Made by a program: the position numbers and the translations under genes
In this document: piece by piece, positions 22,816-34,277 of the stretch
Numbering within the stretch: position 1 is the stretch's first letter
Layout: every line of letters starts with the position of its first letter
From: Pyrenochaeta sp. MPI-SDFR-AT-0127
Taxonomy: Eukaryota; Ascomycota; Dothideomycetes; Pleosporales; Cucurbitariaceae
Direction of reading: 5' to 3'
Length of the DNA: 64,000 bases
NCBI GenBank assembly: GCA_020747015.1
Contig: JAGTJM010000066.1
Location: forward strand, 1-64,000
Notes under the pieces: generated by a model
The model's database searches: none
What the model was told of the DNA's origin: nothing
What the model saw: only the letters and a program-made list of their open reading frames with translations

Positions 22816-25800
22816 ATGCGAGCTCCAGCCTCTTTGCTGAGTGCGAAAGCTCTCTTCGCTCTCTGCGCTTTCAAACACATAGGTGCTCTGGCGAGTCCAA
22901 GCATCAATGTTGCTCTTCGAGCGTCTTTCAACCCTGCACCATATCTTGTAGAGCTATTGTAATTCAATGCCCCCTGAATTGACCTGTTCTCTGCTAACTA
23001 TGCCTAGAGAGACCGCCGCCGACGAGAATTCGACCGCCTTCTACCCCATCCTCGATCGAGTGTCGCAAGGCTTCTTCGACAACAAGAACTCGGAAGAAGA
23101 GCTATATAGAGCCTTCGTAGAACTATTACACAGTGATGGGCACATCACTGAGCCTGAGGCCCTTGCTTCTTTCGAGTTCGCGCTTTCAGTTCGATCCGCT
23201 GCCCCACGGATAGAAGCACATTACCAGTTCTATAGAACTTCGGTGGAGCCGTCGTTACTTGCAGAACAAACCAAATCATGTGACATTTGGGTGTCATTCC
23301 ATGGAAAGCAATATTGCTCACCACGTTTGGAAGAGCCAATTGGTGGCATTGAGCATGAACGGTGCGCACTGTTGTGAATTTGGACAAGATGGATGCTGAT
23401 CCGTGGACAGGACATACGAGCTGCCCTTCGACCGTATACTTGGCAATAGCTCAACTTTGCCTTCGATCCTATACGCCGACATAACCGCTCCTGAGTTCAA
23501 GAAATGGCACAAGACACTGAGCGAGACGGCCAAAGAAGGAAAGACATCCTACCGAGTCCGGCATAAACCTTCCCTGAAGGCGCGAGAGACACCTCTAGTT
23601 GTCAATGGATACGGTGTAGAGCTACAATTAAAGCGGACCGATTATATTGTCATTGACGATAGACAAGCAGAACACGGAGAGCAAGTCGCTGACCAGAAAC
23701 CACTAAGTACAGGTCTCGATGACGATGCAGAGGTCGCAGATCTTAAGCCATTATCGAAGGAAGAAGTCTCTGACCTTGGTCTGAAGGCTGCTAGCTTCGT
23801 GATGAAGAGTGAGCAACCCATGGACACCCTTCTCAAACTGGTGCAAGACTTTCCAAAATACTCGTCAATCATTGCCGCCCACAACACCTCCGAGGATTTC
23901 CTAGAAGAGCACACCAAGAACCGCGAACAGCTTCTCCCTACAGGATACAACGTGATTTGGATCAATGGGGTACAGGTTCCGGCCCGTGATGTAAATCCCT
24001 ATTCTCTACTAGCACATTTGCGACGCGAACGCAAATTGATCAGTGGTATTCGGAGTCAGGGTCTATCTGGCCCGGAAACCATATCTCTGCTGTCGCACTC
24101 TGCTATCACAGAGACGCAGACGGAAGATGAGCCCCAGCGTTATGACTTCAGGGATGCAGCTGAGGGAGGCAACGTGATTGTTTGGATGAACAATATCGAG
24201 AAAGACTCCAGATATGAGAACTGGCCTACTGATCTAAGAGCTGTATGCATACTCAAGGAGCGCCAGTAACATCAAACTAACTTTGTGTACAGCTACTCCA
24301 AAGGACCTTCCCTGGTCAGCTACCGTCTGTTCGCCGTGATATCCACAACGCTATACTATCTATTGATTTCTCTTCCACTGCAGATGTCTCGACTGTAATA
24401 GATACTGCGTTGAATCTCGTGAAGCGTGGTATTCCACTTCGCTGGGGTCTTGTCCCTCGAACTGCGACAACTGGTGCTCTGCAGCAAGCTAAGATAGTGT
24501 ATTATCTGCAGGACGCCTATGGCTTGTCTGCTGTAATCAAGTATTTGCAAGCGGTAAGTTGGTTGTCTAGTTGCAAAAGACGCTCGACTAATTGACTTTA
24601 TAGTCGTCAGAGGGGAAGAAGCTAGCGACCCCGGACAAGACAATCTTCGAGACAGTCGTTGGAGGCGGTCAACTCCGCAACGAACGCGAAGCGCTTCCAT
24701 TCGCAGATGTGTTGGAAGCAGAGAATGTAGAAAAGCGTATTGACGGAGCCAAACAGTACCTGAGGCGCTTGGCCGCTGATGACCCGAATGCTCCTGTATT
24801 CGTCAACGGTGTTCCAGTCGCGCAGAATGAGGAATGGCTGTCCACGCTCAGTCAACGTATCGGTCTAGATCTTCGTCAGATCCAGAAAGGCGTCTTCGAG
24901 GGTGTCTTCAATGACGAAAGCTGGGTACCGCAGTACTTCTTGTTCCAGGCAGCTACTAAGCGCAACTCTCTCATTATTCCTGAGAACGAGAAGAATATCA
25001 CGCTTGTTAATATGGCTGAATTCGAAGAAAACCATGGCGAGATCTTCAAGAAGCTACCACGGGTTGAGGCATCGGAGTCAGCAAGCAAGAGCGACTGGGT
25101 GCACCTCTCGGTGATTGGCGACTTCGACTCAGACTCAGGATTCACTCTGCTCAAGTCTACGGCCGATTTCCGCGAAGCCAATCCCAACGCCGAAATTGTC
25201 CTGATCCATAATCCTAGTACTGGCGCTGACCAGTCTAATGCATCAGAAGATCTGCTGGAAGCCTATATCAAGTCTGGTCGCAGACTCACAAGTGATGCGC
25301 TGTCGACAATCTTAAATAGGGAACCAAACTTTGGGCCCACTCCGGCGAATTCGACACTGTTCTGGAAAGCTGCTGGCCCGATCTACGAAGCCTTCGCACT
25401 TCAGCCAGGGCAACATGGCCTCCTCGTAAACGGGCGGTATGTTGGTCCCATTTCGGCCGATCAGATATTCTCCAAGGACGATATTGAGTCTTTGGTGACT
25501 TACGAGGCGAACAAGCGCATCCAGCCTTTGAGCAGGGCTCTCGAAGGTCTCGGTCTTACTGATAAGATTGCATCACCACTGGATGTTGCTAAGATTCAGT
25601 CTCTCGTGGCGCTCTCAACCGTTTCCGATGTGCCCGAAGGCATTTTTGAATCTGCGTCAATTTTGAGAGTCAGCAATTTCGAGAACTGGACAGCTGATCA
25701 TACTGCTATTGTCAAGGGCGACCATAGTAAAGCTGTATTTCAACTTGTGGCGTCGATCGACCCAGCTACAGAGCTGGCGCAGAAGTGGATTCCAATTCTA

Positions 25801-27528
25801 AACACATTGAGCAACATGGAAGGTGTTCATCTCAAGCTCTTTTTGAATCCTAAGCAGATGCTGCAGGAACTTCCAGTCAAGCGATTCTACAGGTATCTTC
25901 TTAACTCTCGGCCCAAGTTTAACTCTGATGGGTCCATCCAAAATCTGGAAGCACACTTTGCTGGTATCCCTAGGGATGCTTTGCTCAACTTGGGCATGGA
26001 TGTCCCGCCATCATGGCTTGTAGCGCCAGAAGAATCTATCCACGACCTCGACAATATCAAGCTGAGCTCGCTTCCTGCCGAAGCTAACATCGACGCGATC
26101 TATGGATTAGAGAGTATTCTCATTGAAGGGCACTCCCGCGACACGACCAACGGGGGCCAGCCACCTCGCGGTGCTGAAGTTGTTCTCGCTACTGAAAAGG
26201 ACCCCCATTTCGCGGATACCATTATCATGGCCAATCTCGGTTACTTTCAGTTCAAGGCCAATCCCGGCCTCTACAATATCAAGCTCAAGAGTGGTCGCTC
26301 CCAAGAAATTTTCAGTCTCGATAGTGCAGGACCAATTAGCTGGGCACCTCAGGCTGGCGATGAAACTACCGAAATCGCTCTTATGAGTTTCCAAGGGGCC
26401 ACGATCTTCCCACGTCTTTCCCGCAAACCTGGCCAAGAGGAAGCAGATGTCCTCGCAGCTGAAGAGTCGTTGGCTTCTGAGCTCGTTGGCAAAGGCACGC
26501 AGAAAGTGAACAAGTTTCTCGGCAAGATCGGTTTGAACTTCAATAGCGAGAAGGTCCTTCAGAAAGGCGCAGAGTTACTCTCTGGCAAGTCAGCCAAGAA
26601 AGGAACACAAGCTGACATCAACATATTCTCTGTTGCATCCGGCCATCTCTACGAACGCATGCTCAACATTATGATGCTATCTGTCATGAAGCACACAAAG
26701 CACACCGTCAAGTTTTGGTTCATTGAGCAATTTCTTTCTCCAAGCTTCAAATCATTCCTTCCCATCATTGCGCAAGAGTACGGTTTTGAGTACGAGATGG
26801 TTACTTACAAGTGGCCCCATTGGCTGCGCGGACAGACAGAGAAACAGCGTGAAATCTGGGGATACAAGATTCTCTTCTTAGACGTCCTATTCCCCCTAGA
26901 TCTCGAGAAGGTCATCTTTGTGGATGCAGATCAGATTGTCAGAACTGATATGTATGAACTTGTTCAGCATGATCTACAAGGTGCACCATACGGTTTCACA
27001 CCAATGGGCGACTCCCGCACTGAAATGGAAGGCTTCCGCTTCTGGAAGACAGGTTATTGGGAGAACTTCCTTCGCGGACGCCCGTACCATATCTCCGCGC
27101 TTTATGTTGTGGACCTGAATCGCTTCCGCCAACTTGCAGCCGGCGACCGGCTTCGACAACAATACCACAGTCTCTCAGCAGACCCAAATTCGCTCTCGAA
27201 CTTGGACCAGGACCTGCCCAACAATATGCAGTTCAATCTACCCATTCATAGCTTACCGCAGGAGTGGCTGTGGTGTGAAACTTGGTGTAGTGATGAGGAC
27301 CTGGCGAAGGCAAAGACGATTGATTTATGCAATAATCCTCAAACAAAAGAGCCCAAACTGGATCGTGCAAGGAGACAAGTTCCTGAATGGAACGTGTACG
27401 ATGAGGAAATTGCAGCGTTGGCAAGACGAGTCAAGGGAGAGAGTCTCAAAGGTGCAGACATTCAGGAGCAGGAGCAGATAAGAGAGAAGAAAGAGAAGGA
27501 CGCCGAGAGGAGGAAGGATGAGTTGTAA
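22816..27528 (+). CDS. UDP-glucose:glycoprotein glucosyltransferase (ER folding sensor), KDEL-ended
   Basis: Reglucosylates misfolded N-glycoproteins in the ER so that calnexin retains them. Exons 22816..22958, 23008..23361, 23411..24242, 24293..24553 and 24604..27528, 1504 residues, the usual family length. A signal peptide (MRAPASLLSAKALFALCAF) is followed by SPSINVALRASFNPAPYLVE, typical of the first thioredoxin-like module. The C-terminal GT24 domain begins about residue 1200 (DINIFSVASGHLYERML) and contains the FVDADQIVR DxD motif, HISALYVVDL, LDQDLPNNMQ and SLPQEWLWCETWC. The protein ends in RRKDEL, an ER-retrieval signal. The N-terminal start is supported by the signal peptide and by a GCTAAC branch site in intron 1. 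Confidence 0.96.
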
Positions 27529-28091
27529 GGGTTGGTTGATGTAAGATATGACACAACAGTAGTTCTACGCAGCATTGTCGGAGTTTGGTACCATCTAGAT
27601 ACAACAATGACATGAAGACGTTATTTTCCACTGCACCACATGGTTGAAGGCTGTTCTCAGATACACTTCGCTTATTCGCTGAACGCCATCGTCAAGCAAA
27701 AGGCCCGATTGCACCCGTCTATCCCGTGCCTCGCAATGATCGCCACTCTCTATCCAATGCGATCATTTTTCGTTCCATCTAAAACATTAAACCCCCAGCA
27801 TAACCGGTTTTTAGGCCCCTGGCGTCCCAATCCGAGCGTCATCCTTTACTATGATATATGAGTCTTCCTACGGACGTCGAGGTCGAGACCTCGACGTTGC
27901 GTAGTTGGCGTCGAAGGCGGATGTCATAGCTCTTTACGTTGGTTCGTATGCTTGGTAGGCTACGGGTGGATAGTTTGTGCATAAAAGCGTATGTTCTGCT
28001 GGACGCAAACTGCATTACATCGATTTGAACTCGACTACTTTTTGGATCGAAAACTTCCTACATATAACGATTTTGACAATCATTCATCATA
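27529..28091. other. Intergenic, UGGT / Con-6, containing a strong palindrome
   Basis: 563 bp between two + strand genes. Holds the UGGT 3' end and the Con-6 promoter. The main feature is the palindrome at 27868-27904 (separate entry), about 190 bp before the Con-6 start. Confidence 0.5.
27868..27904. repeat. Near-perfect palindrome / hairpin upstream of Con-6
   Basis: An 11-bp perfect inverted repeat, ACGTCGAGGTC and GACCTCGACGT, around a 2-nt centre, is extended by outer arms CTACG and CGTAG across a small asymmetric bulge. Sixteen paired bases in all. Could be a dimeric regulator site or extrude as a hairpin. Confidence 0.85.
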
Positions 28092-28380
28092 ATGTCCCCT
28101 TCCAATACTCAGACTCATATGGACGTCACCGCCGCCGGTCTCTCAGAGGCAGATCAGAACATCAACAACACAGCTGAAGACATCAGTCATTCGGCACGCG
28201 GCCACAAGGCGAATCTGAGTAACCCGAGTAAGCTTCCCTGCCAATAATCTGAATGAGAGTGATACGATGGTAATGTCTGTCACAGACACAAGTGAGGCGT
28301 CGAAGAAGAAGTCTGAGCAAGCATTGAAGGAGTTGGGTGGTGACGAGGCTTTCTATGGAAAGCAGGGGAAGGGCGAATAA
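28092..28380 (+). CDS. con-6: Conidiation-specific protein 6 (Con-6) family
   Basis: Small hydrophilic protein, 76 residues, from exons 28092..28227 and 28286..28380. The splice junction completes the Con-6 motif: GHKANLSNPNTSEASKKKSE followed by ALKELGGDEA. In Neurospora, con-6 is strongly induced in conidiation and by light and is abundant in dry conidia; the molecular role is poorly known. This copy has one clear repeat unit where many homologues have two. Convergent with the thioredoxin gene downstream. Confidence 0.9.
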
Positions 28381-28546
28381 GGCCGCGTTTACGAGATACA
28401 TAAATGAGAATGTACGACAGTAATGATTAATTCAAAGAATTTTGGCCAAACAAAAGGATAAGAGAATTCCTATCAAACGCTTACTTCGCGTCTAAGTTAA
28501 CCCCACTCTATTCTCCACCATTACCTCCTCAACTCGTCACGTACCT

Positions 28547-28873
28547 TTACAAATTATTCTCAATGGCCTTTCGAATCTCCTTTGGTCGCGCTCCAGTAAC
28601 CCCGTCCTGAATATCGCCATCCTTGAAAATGCTAAACGTAGGCATTTGGCTGACCCCGAGCTCCTGCGCAATATCTTCACACTCTTCCACATCATAGGTG
28701 TAGAACTTGACATTTGGATACTCGGACACCATTTTCTGCACCTCAGGGGCAATGACTTTGCACTTCTCACACCATGTTGCGGTACCTTCGAGGATGGTGA
28801 CGCCTTCGTACATTACGGCCTTCAGGTACTCGGCTTTGCTGTGCAGGGTGGGGATGTCTGACGGGGATGACAT
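28547..28873 (-). CDS. Thioredoxin-like protein with CEKC active site
   Basis: 108 residues, a complete single thioredoxin fold. The active site reads ATWCEKCKVIAPEV in place of the canonical WCGPC, the cis-proline motif is QMPTFSIFKDG, and KFYTYDVEE is the usual central strand/helix. Both catalytic cysteines are present, but the residues between them (Glu-Lys) should change redox potential or partner choice, so a special-purpose thioredoxin is likely. The frame stays open upstream to 29215 without a clear domain; I treat that as 5' untranslated or chance and start at MSSPSDIP. No signal peptide, so probably cytosolic. Confidence 0.85.
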   Translation of the reverse strand: MSSPSDIPTLHSKAEYLKAVMYEGVTILEGTATWCEKCKVIAPEVQKMVSEYPNVKFYTYDVEECEDIAQELGVSQMPTFSIFKDGDIQDGVTGARPKEIRKAIENNL

Positions 28874-30523
28874 GGTGGCGTTATGGTGGAGATTTGAACG
28901 GACTTGTGTATTGTTTGGGTGTAGAAAACGGAATTGAGGGAGATGTACTGGGATGTTGAAGTTGTTAGCCGAGAGGTTAGAAGAGGATGCCGGATGTAAG
29001 GAAAGAGTGACAGGGATGATGTCATTCATTCTATTTTGGGAAAGGTGTGGATTTGTGACACCCCGACTCAAGCTCACAACGTCTATATCTATACTAAGCT
29101 TTCGTTCCAGTCGGTGTGATACATAATATCGCAATATTGCTATTTCACTCCAACCATGACTATTCTGCAGACACATCCGACGTGCTGATTGGCCCAGAAA
29201 TGTTTTGTATCGCAACTATCCTGACTTGGATATGAAGGATCAGGATCTCGCGCTATCCACAATTCCTTGACCTCTCCCGAGCCGCTTGGAGCGAAGTTCA
29301 GCACTCGAAAGTGAAACTTGGGCATCTCAAAAAAAGTCTTCAATGACCCAGACACCGCCACTGGCCCTCCACTCAGCTTGTTCCTCTGAGATCAATTCAT
29401 CGTCAGCCCAGCCGTAAGGATCAGGACTGGCTTGTTCAGGTCCTGATTCATTGGTTTTGCCGCGAGATTCGGGCCAGTACACAACGCTGAGCTCAGTATC
29501 AAGCAGATACTTGGACGGGTTCTCTTCTAGCCTGATAAGGCCCACAATATGAGGGGGTACCTCACCATCGTCTGGGTCGATCTCGGTCAGTTCCTTGATG
29601 TCCAAACAAATATGTAGGTCCAAGTTGCTTAAATTCGAAGTGCCCCTCATCTGTCCCCATACAGAATGTGTCTCAGCAACCAAGGAGGAATGTTAGGACG
29701 ATATAGAGATTCCATGCGTACACAAACCATACCCACAGTGTGCAAATGCCAAGAGACAGCACATCTCGGTCGTAAACAGCCAGGAAGGGCCTAGACTGAT
29801 AAAACCACTCTCACGCCTTGTCAAGATTTGTCCAAATGGAAACATTATTGAAGGCATAGAGACAGTCTGTGTATGGTCGAATTTCATTACAAGTGCTGCT
29901 AGCACTGTGAATTGCTCCCTATTGCTCATGATTGGAGTGTGTATGATAGATGCGACGGACTTTACACTATGCTTACTATCCCAAGAGAACTACAGCATGG
30001 TGCCTCGTAGAGGGTATCCAAGGTCGATTCAGTGTACCGCAACTCCCATAACAATGTCATTACTACGCTTGAACTTGCAATGTCAGATGGTACGTCCAAT
30101 GTCGACCCATACGTTCACCCCCTCCGCCAGTGGGATACATTCGTCACGTGGCACTCTGGCCGATTGGAAGGTGCATCATGGACAATGATTTGCAGCCGCA
30201 CTTTTGAACTCTAGCAGATGTCAACCTGCGAGGCAGAGAAATTTGAAAATTCTTCATTTGTTCGGTCAACCCTTCACACCGCATACCAACAAGAATTCAA
30301 TCGTACTCAAGTCGACATACGTATCGTATGATAACACTTTCTCCACCATACGCAACTGGCCACATTCGCGCATTTGTCTACACAACTGCCACCGACCTGT
30401 CGCTTTCGCATTGTGTTCAATGGCATTTTCATGTCGGTATGAATACATCTTCATCGATGTTGATATGGTCCCTAAGAGCAAACGCTCTATGTACGCTTTC
30501 CACACTGAAGTTCTGCACTGTGT
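28874..30523. other. Long spacer between thioredoxin and LSM12 genes
   Basis: 1.65 kb. Contains an inverted CCAAT box (CTGATTGGCC, about 29182) on the thioredoxin-promoter side and a small acidic ORF (29327-29650, separate entry). Other ORFs near 29700-30500 have random composition. No repeats recognised. Confidence 0.4.
29327..29650 (-). CDS. Hypothetical small acidic protein, 5' structure unresolved
   Basis: 107 residues from the first in-frame ATG (29650); the frame is open to 29683. Composition is strongly protein-like and acidic (LTEIDPDDGEVPPHIVGL, LDTELSVVYWPESRG, ADDELISEEQAEW), ending IEDFF. I recognise no family. A CTAAC branch-like element and a following AG around 29680-29700 suggest that an upstream exon may exist, possibly the ORF at 29693-29929, but I could not find a donor that keeps the frame. 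It may be a small orphan or the last exon of a degraded gene. Confidence 0.35.
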   Translation of the reverse strand: MRGTSNLSNLDLHICLDIKELTEIDPDDGEVPPHIVGLIRLEENPSKYLLDTELSVVYWPESRGKTNESGPEQASPDPYGWADDELISEEQAEWRASGGVWVIEDFF

Positions 30524-31399
30524 CTAACCTCCCTTACGTGGAGCGATAGGCATGGCGACGGGAGCGCGGGCAGCTCCTCCAGAAGAAGCGCCCTTCTTGC
30601 GCTGGTAGTAGTGGTCTACAACCTTGCGGACATGAGCTATGCTCTGTGATTTGTCGGCGGGCGCTTTGATATCGTCGAGCGTGTATGGAGATTGAATGAG
30701 GACAGAATCATTCACGACGATAGAGGTGTCTGCCCAGCGAGTGGGGAGACTGCAGGTAGTTCAATTAGCATCCAAATCAGACATTACCGGATCAGCATAG
30801 GATTGAACTTACGTCCTGGATATAGCATCGAACAAATCCTGTGCCTCTCTGCTTACACCCTTGCCTTTCTGGGCATCCTTCTTCTTGATCTCACGTATTG
30901 TCTGCTCCTCGCGCGCCTGCACCACAGCAAGATCCACCTTTGAGATGCTAGGCAGCGCTCCATCGAAACCAGCTGTAGCCTCGGCCGTTCGCTCTCCCGT
31001 CCCCACAATCTCGAAGGACAGGATGTGGGCAAAGGGGATGATGTGGTAGTCACCAGGTTGGCTCGAGAGGGATGCGGAGGGATTTGGTGGGGCAGGTGCG
31101 GTATTGATGGCTATGGCATTGGTGAGGCTGCAGGCTGTGAAAAGAGTGCCCTCTAACACGATATTGTTAGGAGCGCATGTGATTTTGATGCTGTTCACAC
31201 GTCAGCTTGGACTGCAGGAATTGTTGAAAAGTCTTTCAGAAGCCAGAGACCCAAAAAAGCGCACGCAAACCTACCGTGATCCAACCACCTTGTACAGATT
31301 CGAGTCGGCATCAACAACATCCTTGTTCGCTCCGCCACCGACCTTTAAGTTGGGAGTCGCAATCTTCCCCGCAATGCTGTTGCGCTTGTTGTCCGCCAT
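30524..31399 (-). CDS. LSM12-like protein (LSm plus anticodon-binding-like AD domain)
   Basis: Exons 31275..31399, 30813..31190 and 30524..30749, 242 residues. The N-terminal half is an LSm-type fold (GSRIKITCAPNNIVLEGTLF). The C-terminal half matches the AD domain of Lsm12: RWADTSIVVNDSVLIQSPY, DDIKAP, then HVRKVVDHYYQRKKG. Lsm12 links ataxin-2/Pbp1-type RNA-binding complexes to ribosomes or mRNA and has roles in translation control. The charged linker IREIKKKDAQKGKG is helical. The tail is Ala/Pro/Lys-rich. All splice junctions are GT-AG and the frame is continuous. Confidence 0.85.
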
Positions 31400-32111
31400 A
31401 GCGGGAACACTATTCCCAGCTCTTCGGGCTCTCCTCTCTTTGTCTCGCACACGGTGTAGGCTGTTTGTTGTTCCGGACAACCACCCCTCGTCAGCACCGC
31501 AATTCAAGCTCTTCGAAGACTCCCGCAAGCCTAACGCCGGACAGTCATGCAAGAGGAAAGAGATGCAAAGGAGCGACAAGAAGGAGAGGGCAACAAAGTG
31601 CACACGACCAAGCAAGAGGGAGAGGTAAAGCGCGAGCGCGGCGGAGAGCTACTGCAGTTAAAGCGGATGCAGGTGGTTTGGTGGGTGCTTCAACCGTCGC
31701 CCGGGCACTATGCCAAGGCCTGTTGCAAGCGCCTGTATATGCGCCAATCAAATCAAGCTCCTTTTTTCAAGTTCAATAATCGTGGTTTTCGTGTCGATGA
31801 GGCCCTTGGGATACTGCAAAGTTTGGGCATCGAACACTGTTCACATCAAGAGTTGGGGGGTTGCTCTTCAAGTCAAGCCAAGCTATACGCTTCCAGGCTA
31901 GCGCCGTTAACACATCACGACGAGCGGTCAAAGACGCAAACTTTCTGAGCTGAGCACACATAACACTGCAAGACGGTAGCAGGCTTGAAGATATGCGAAT
32001 CGGTTTTCATTCTAGATTCAGGCTATCTCAATCATCACATCCGTCACTTCTCAGGCGTAAATTTTCGGCCGCGCCACGCTTTTTCGTGCTGAGCGGTGGA
32101 TATCCTTTTGT
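31400..32111. other. Intergenic, LSM12 upstream / GND1 downstream
   Basis: 712 bp, both neighbours on the minus strand. Overlapping ORFs on the + strand (31465-31948) are basic, low-complexity readings of a GC-rich leader and look spurious. No other element recognised. Confidence 0.4.
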
Positions 32112-34277
32112 TTATGCGTTGTAGGTCTAGTTTATAGAGTTAGAATTCTCAGTTTTTCAAGATGAACAAAGGTACTTACGGAAGCAGAAATGTTTCCGCC
32201 CCTTCCTGTCCAGTTGACATGAATGTTCTCGCCCTCCTTGTAGGTCTCGTTGGCATATTCGGGCTTGATCCTGAAGGTATGTGCGCCAAAGTAATCACGT
32301 TGTGCCTGCAACAGGTTGGCAGGGAGGTCCTTTGCACGATAACCGTCGTAGAAGCTGAGAGCGGTGCTGAACGCGGGAGTGGGGATACCCCAAAGAGCAC
32401 CCTTTGAGACAACGCTGGTGAAGTATCAGTATCGCTCTTTGAAATTGGAGGCGCCATTACTTACTCTCTCCATCCAGACTGCGCCTTGTGAATGGCTTTG
32501 TTGAAGAAGTCGTCAAACAGCAAGTTCTCGAGGTCGGGATTTGCGCGGTATCTGTATTCTGGTCAGCATTTCGACTTCATCGCCGAGCCTGTCCAACTTA
32601 CGCCTTGGTGATGTCCTTCAAGAAGACAGATCGGATGATGCAGCCACCACGCCACATGAGCGCGATTTCAGGCTTGTTCAGCTTCCAGTTGTACTCCTTG
32701 GCGGCCTACACAGCAATCAGTACAAGTCGACACGCAGAGCCAGAAAGACTTACATTTTGGATCAGCATGAAACCTTGTGCGTAAGAGATGATCTTAGATG
32801 CGTAGAGCGCCTGCTCGAGGTTGTCGATGAAAGCCTCCTTATCGCCAGTGAAGCTTGGGGTAGGTCCGTCCAAGACTCCAGCAGCACGACCACGCTCAGC
32901 CTTCAGCGAACTCAGGCAGCGAGCGAAAACGGCCTCTCCGATCAGAGTGACGGGCATGCCAAGGTCCAAAGCGTTGATGGCAGTCCACTTGCCGGTACCC
33001 TTTTGGCCTGCAGAGTCCAAAATCTTCTCAACAATGGCAACACCATCGTCATCATTCTTATACATAATGTCACGGGTGATTTCAATTAGGAAAGAATCAA
33101 GGACACCCTTGTTCCACTTGGTGAAGACGTCGCCGATCTCCTTGTTGCTCAGGCCGAGGCCACGCTTCATGATATCGTACGCCTATTCTTGGTTAGATCG
33201 TATTCCTTACCCGCTTCCGCTGGTAGTCTCACCTCGCAAATCAATTGCATGTCACCGTACTCAATACCATTGTGAACCATCTTAACGTAGTGTCCGGCAC
33301 CCTCGTCACCGACCCACTGGCAGCAGGCCTCGCCGTCAGACTTGGCCGAAATAGACTGGAGCACGTCCTATTCAATTGTCAGACATGCACTCTACAAACC
33401 TGGCGGGTCTCTCACCTTGATGTATGGCCATGCTTCCTCATTACCACCAGGCATAATGCTGGGGCCATAGCGAGCACCTTCTTCTCCTCCAGAGACACCA
33501 CTTCCGACAAATCGGATACCCTTTCCTGCCAGGTATTTGGTGCGGCGGTTTGTGTCGGGGTAGTGAGAGTTACCGCCGTCGATGATGATATCGCCCTCCT
33601 CGACACCTCCCTCAGTCAGGAGGAGCTCGATGAAGTCGTCGACAGGTTTGCCGGCCATGACGAGCATCATCATGCGGCGGGGCTTCTTAAGCTTTGAGAC
33701 GAACTCCTTGATGGAGTGAGCGCCGACAATGGACTTGCCCTTGGCCTCTGTTACGGATTAGCTCGTTCATGCCACAAGAGACGGGAGTTGCCTACCATCG
33801 TTCAAGAATCGGTCGACCTTGGCAACGCTATGGTTGAGTCAGTACGAGCATGCTTACAGGATAGTGCCAAACGCCTACGTTCTGTTGAAAGCGACAACCT
33901 GTACGCTCGTTAGTTCTGCAAGCTAGCATGCTATCAAAGGAAAGTCCATACCGTGAATCCATGGTCGGCACTACGTTTTGTTAGCACTTGCTGATTAACA
34001 CAACGGAAAGGTGAGTAATGGCTTACGCATTGAGGATCAGGTTCTGGCCCATGACCTGTACAGAAATTGTTAGCATGTCTCAGGCCCTTCAGTTTTTCCG
34101 CTCAATGGCCTGATAGTGCTATTTGGATACGCGTAGTGAGATTTGGACCTCGTGGGAACCAAATCCCAATGGCCTTGAAGGGATGCCAGCAGCGAGCAAA
34201 TTGTCCGGATAAAACGATTTCTGGGAGGTACTCACGGCCAAGCCGATCAAGCCAAAATCTCCGACGGCCTCAGTCAT
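32112..34277 (-). CDS. GND1: 6-phosphogluconate dehydrogenase, 12 exons including a run of micro-exons
   Basis: Oxidative pentose-phosphate pathway: 6-phosphogluconate to ribulose-5-phosphate with NADPH. Exons in coding order: 34236..34277, 34027..34055, 33952..33970, 33879..33898, 33796..33827, 33416..33747, 33233..33367, 32754..33182, 32602..32705, 32465..32551, 32180..32414 and 32112..32126; 1479 nt give 492 residues, the normal length. The NADP fold [15 protein letters not shown] is assembled from exons 1-2 and VVAFNRT from exons 4-5. [20 protein letters not shown] and [19 protein letters not shown] are catalytic signatures. The C-terminus NISASTYNA is completed by a 15-nt last exon. Four consecutive early exons are only 29, 19, 20 and 32 nt. 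Confidence 0.95.

Noticed and set aside
28874..29215. In-frame N-terminal extension of the thioredoxin to 222 residues
   Set aside because: The added sequence has no targeting or domain character, and the thioredoxin fold is complete from the internal ATG.
31465..31948. Overlapping basic + strand ORFs before GND1
   Set aside because: Low-complexity Arg/Lys readings of a GC-rich leader region, mutually overlapping, no good start context or domain.
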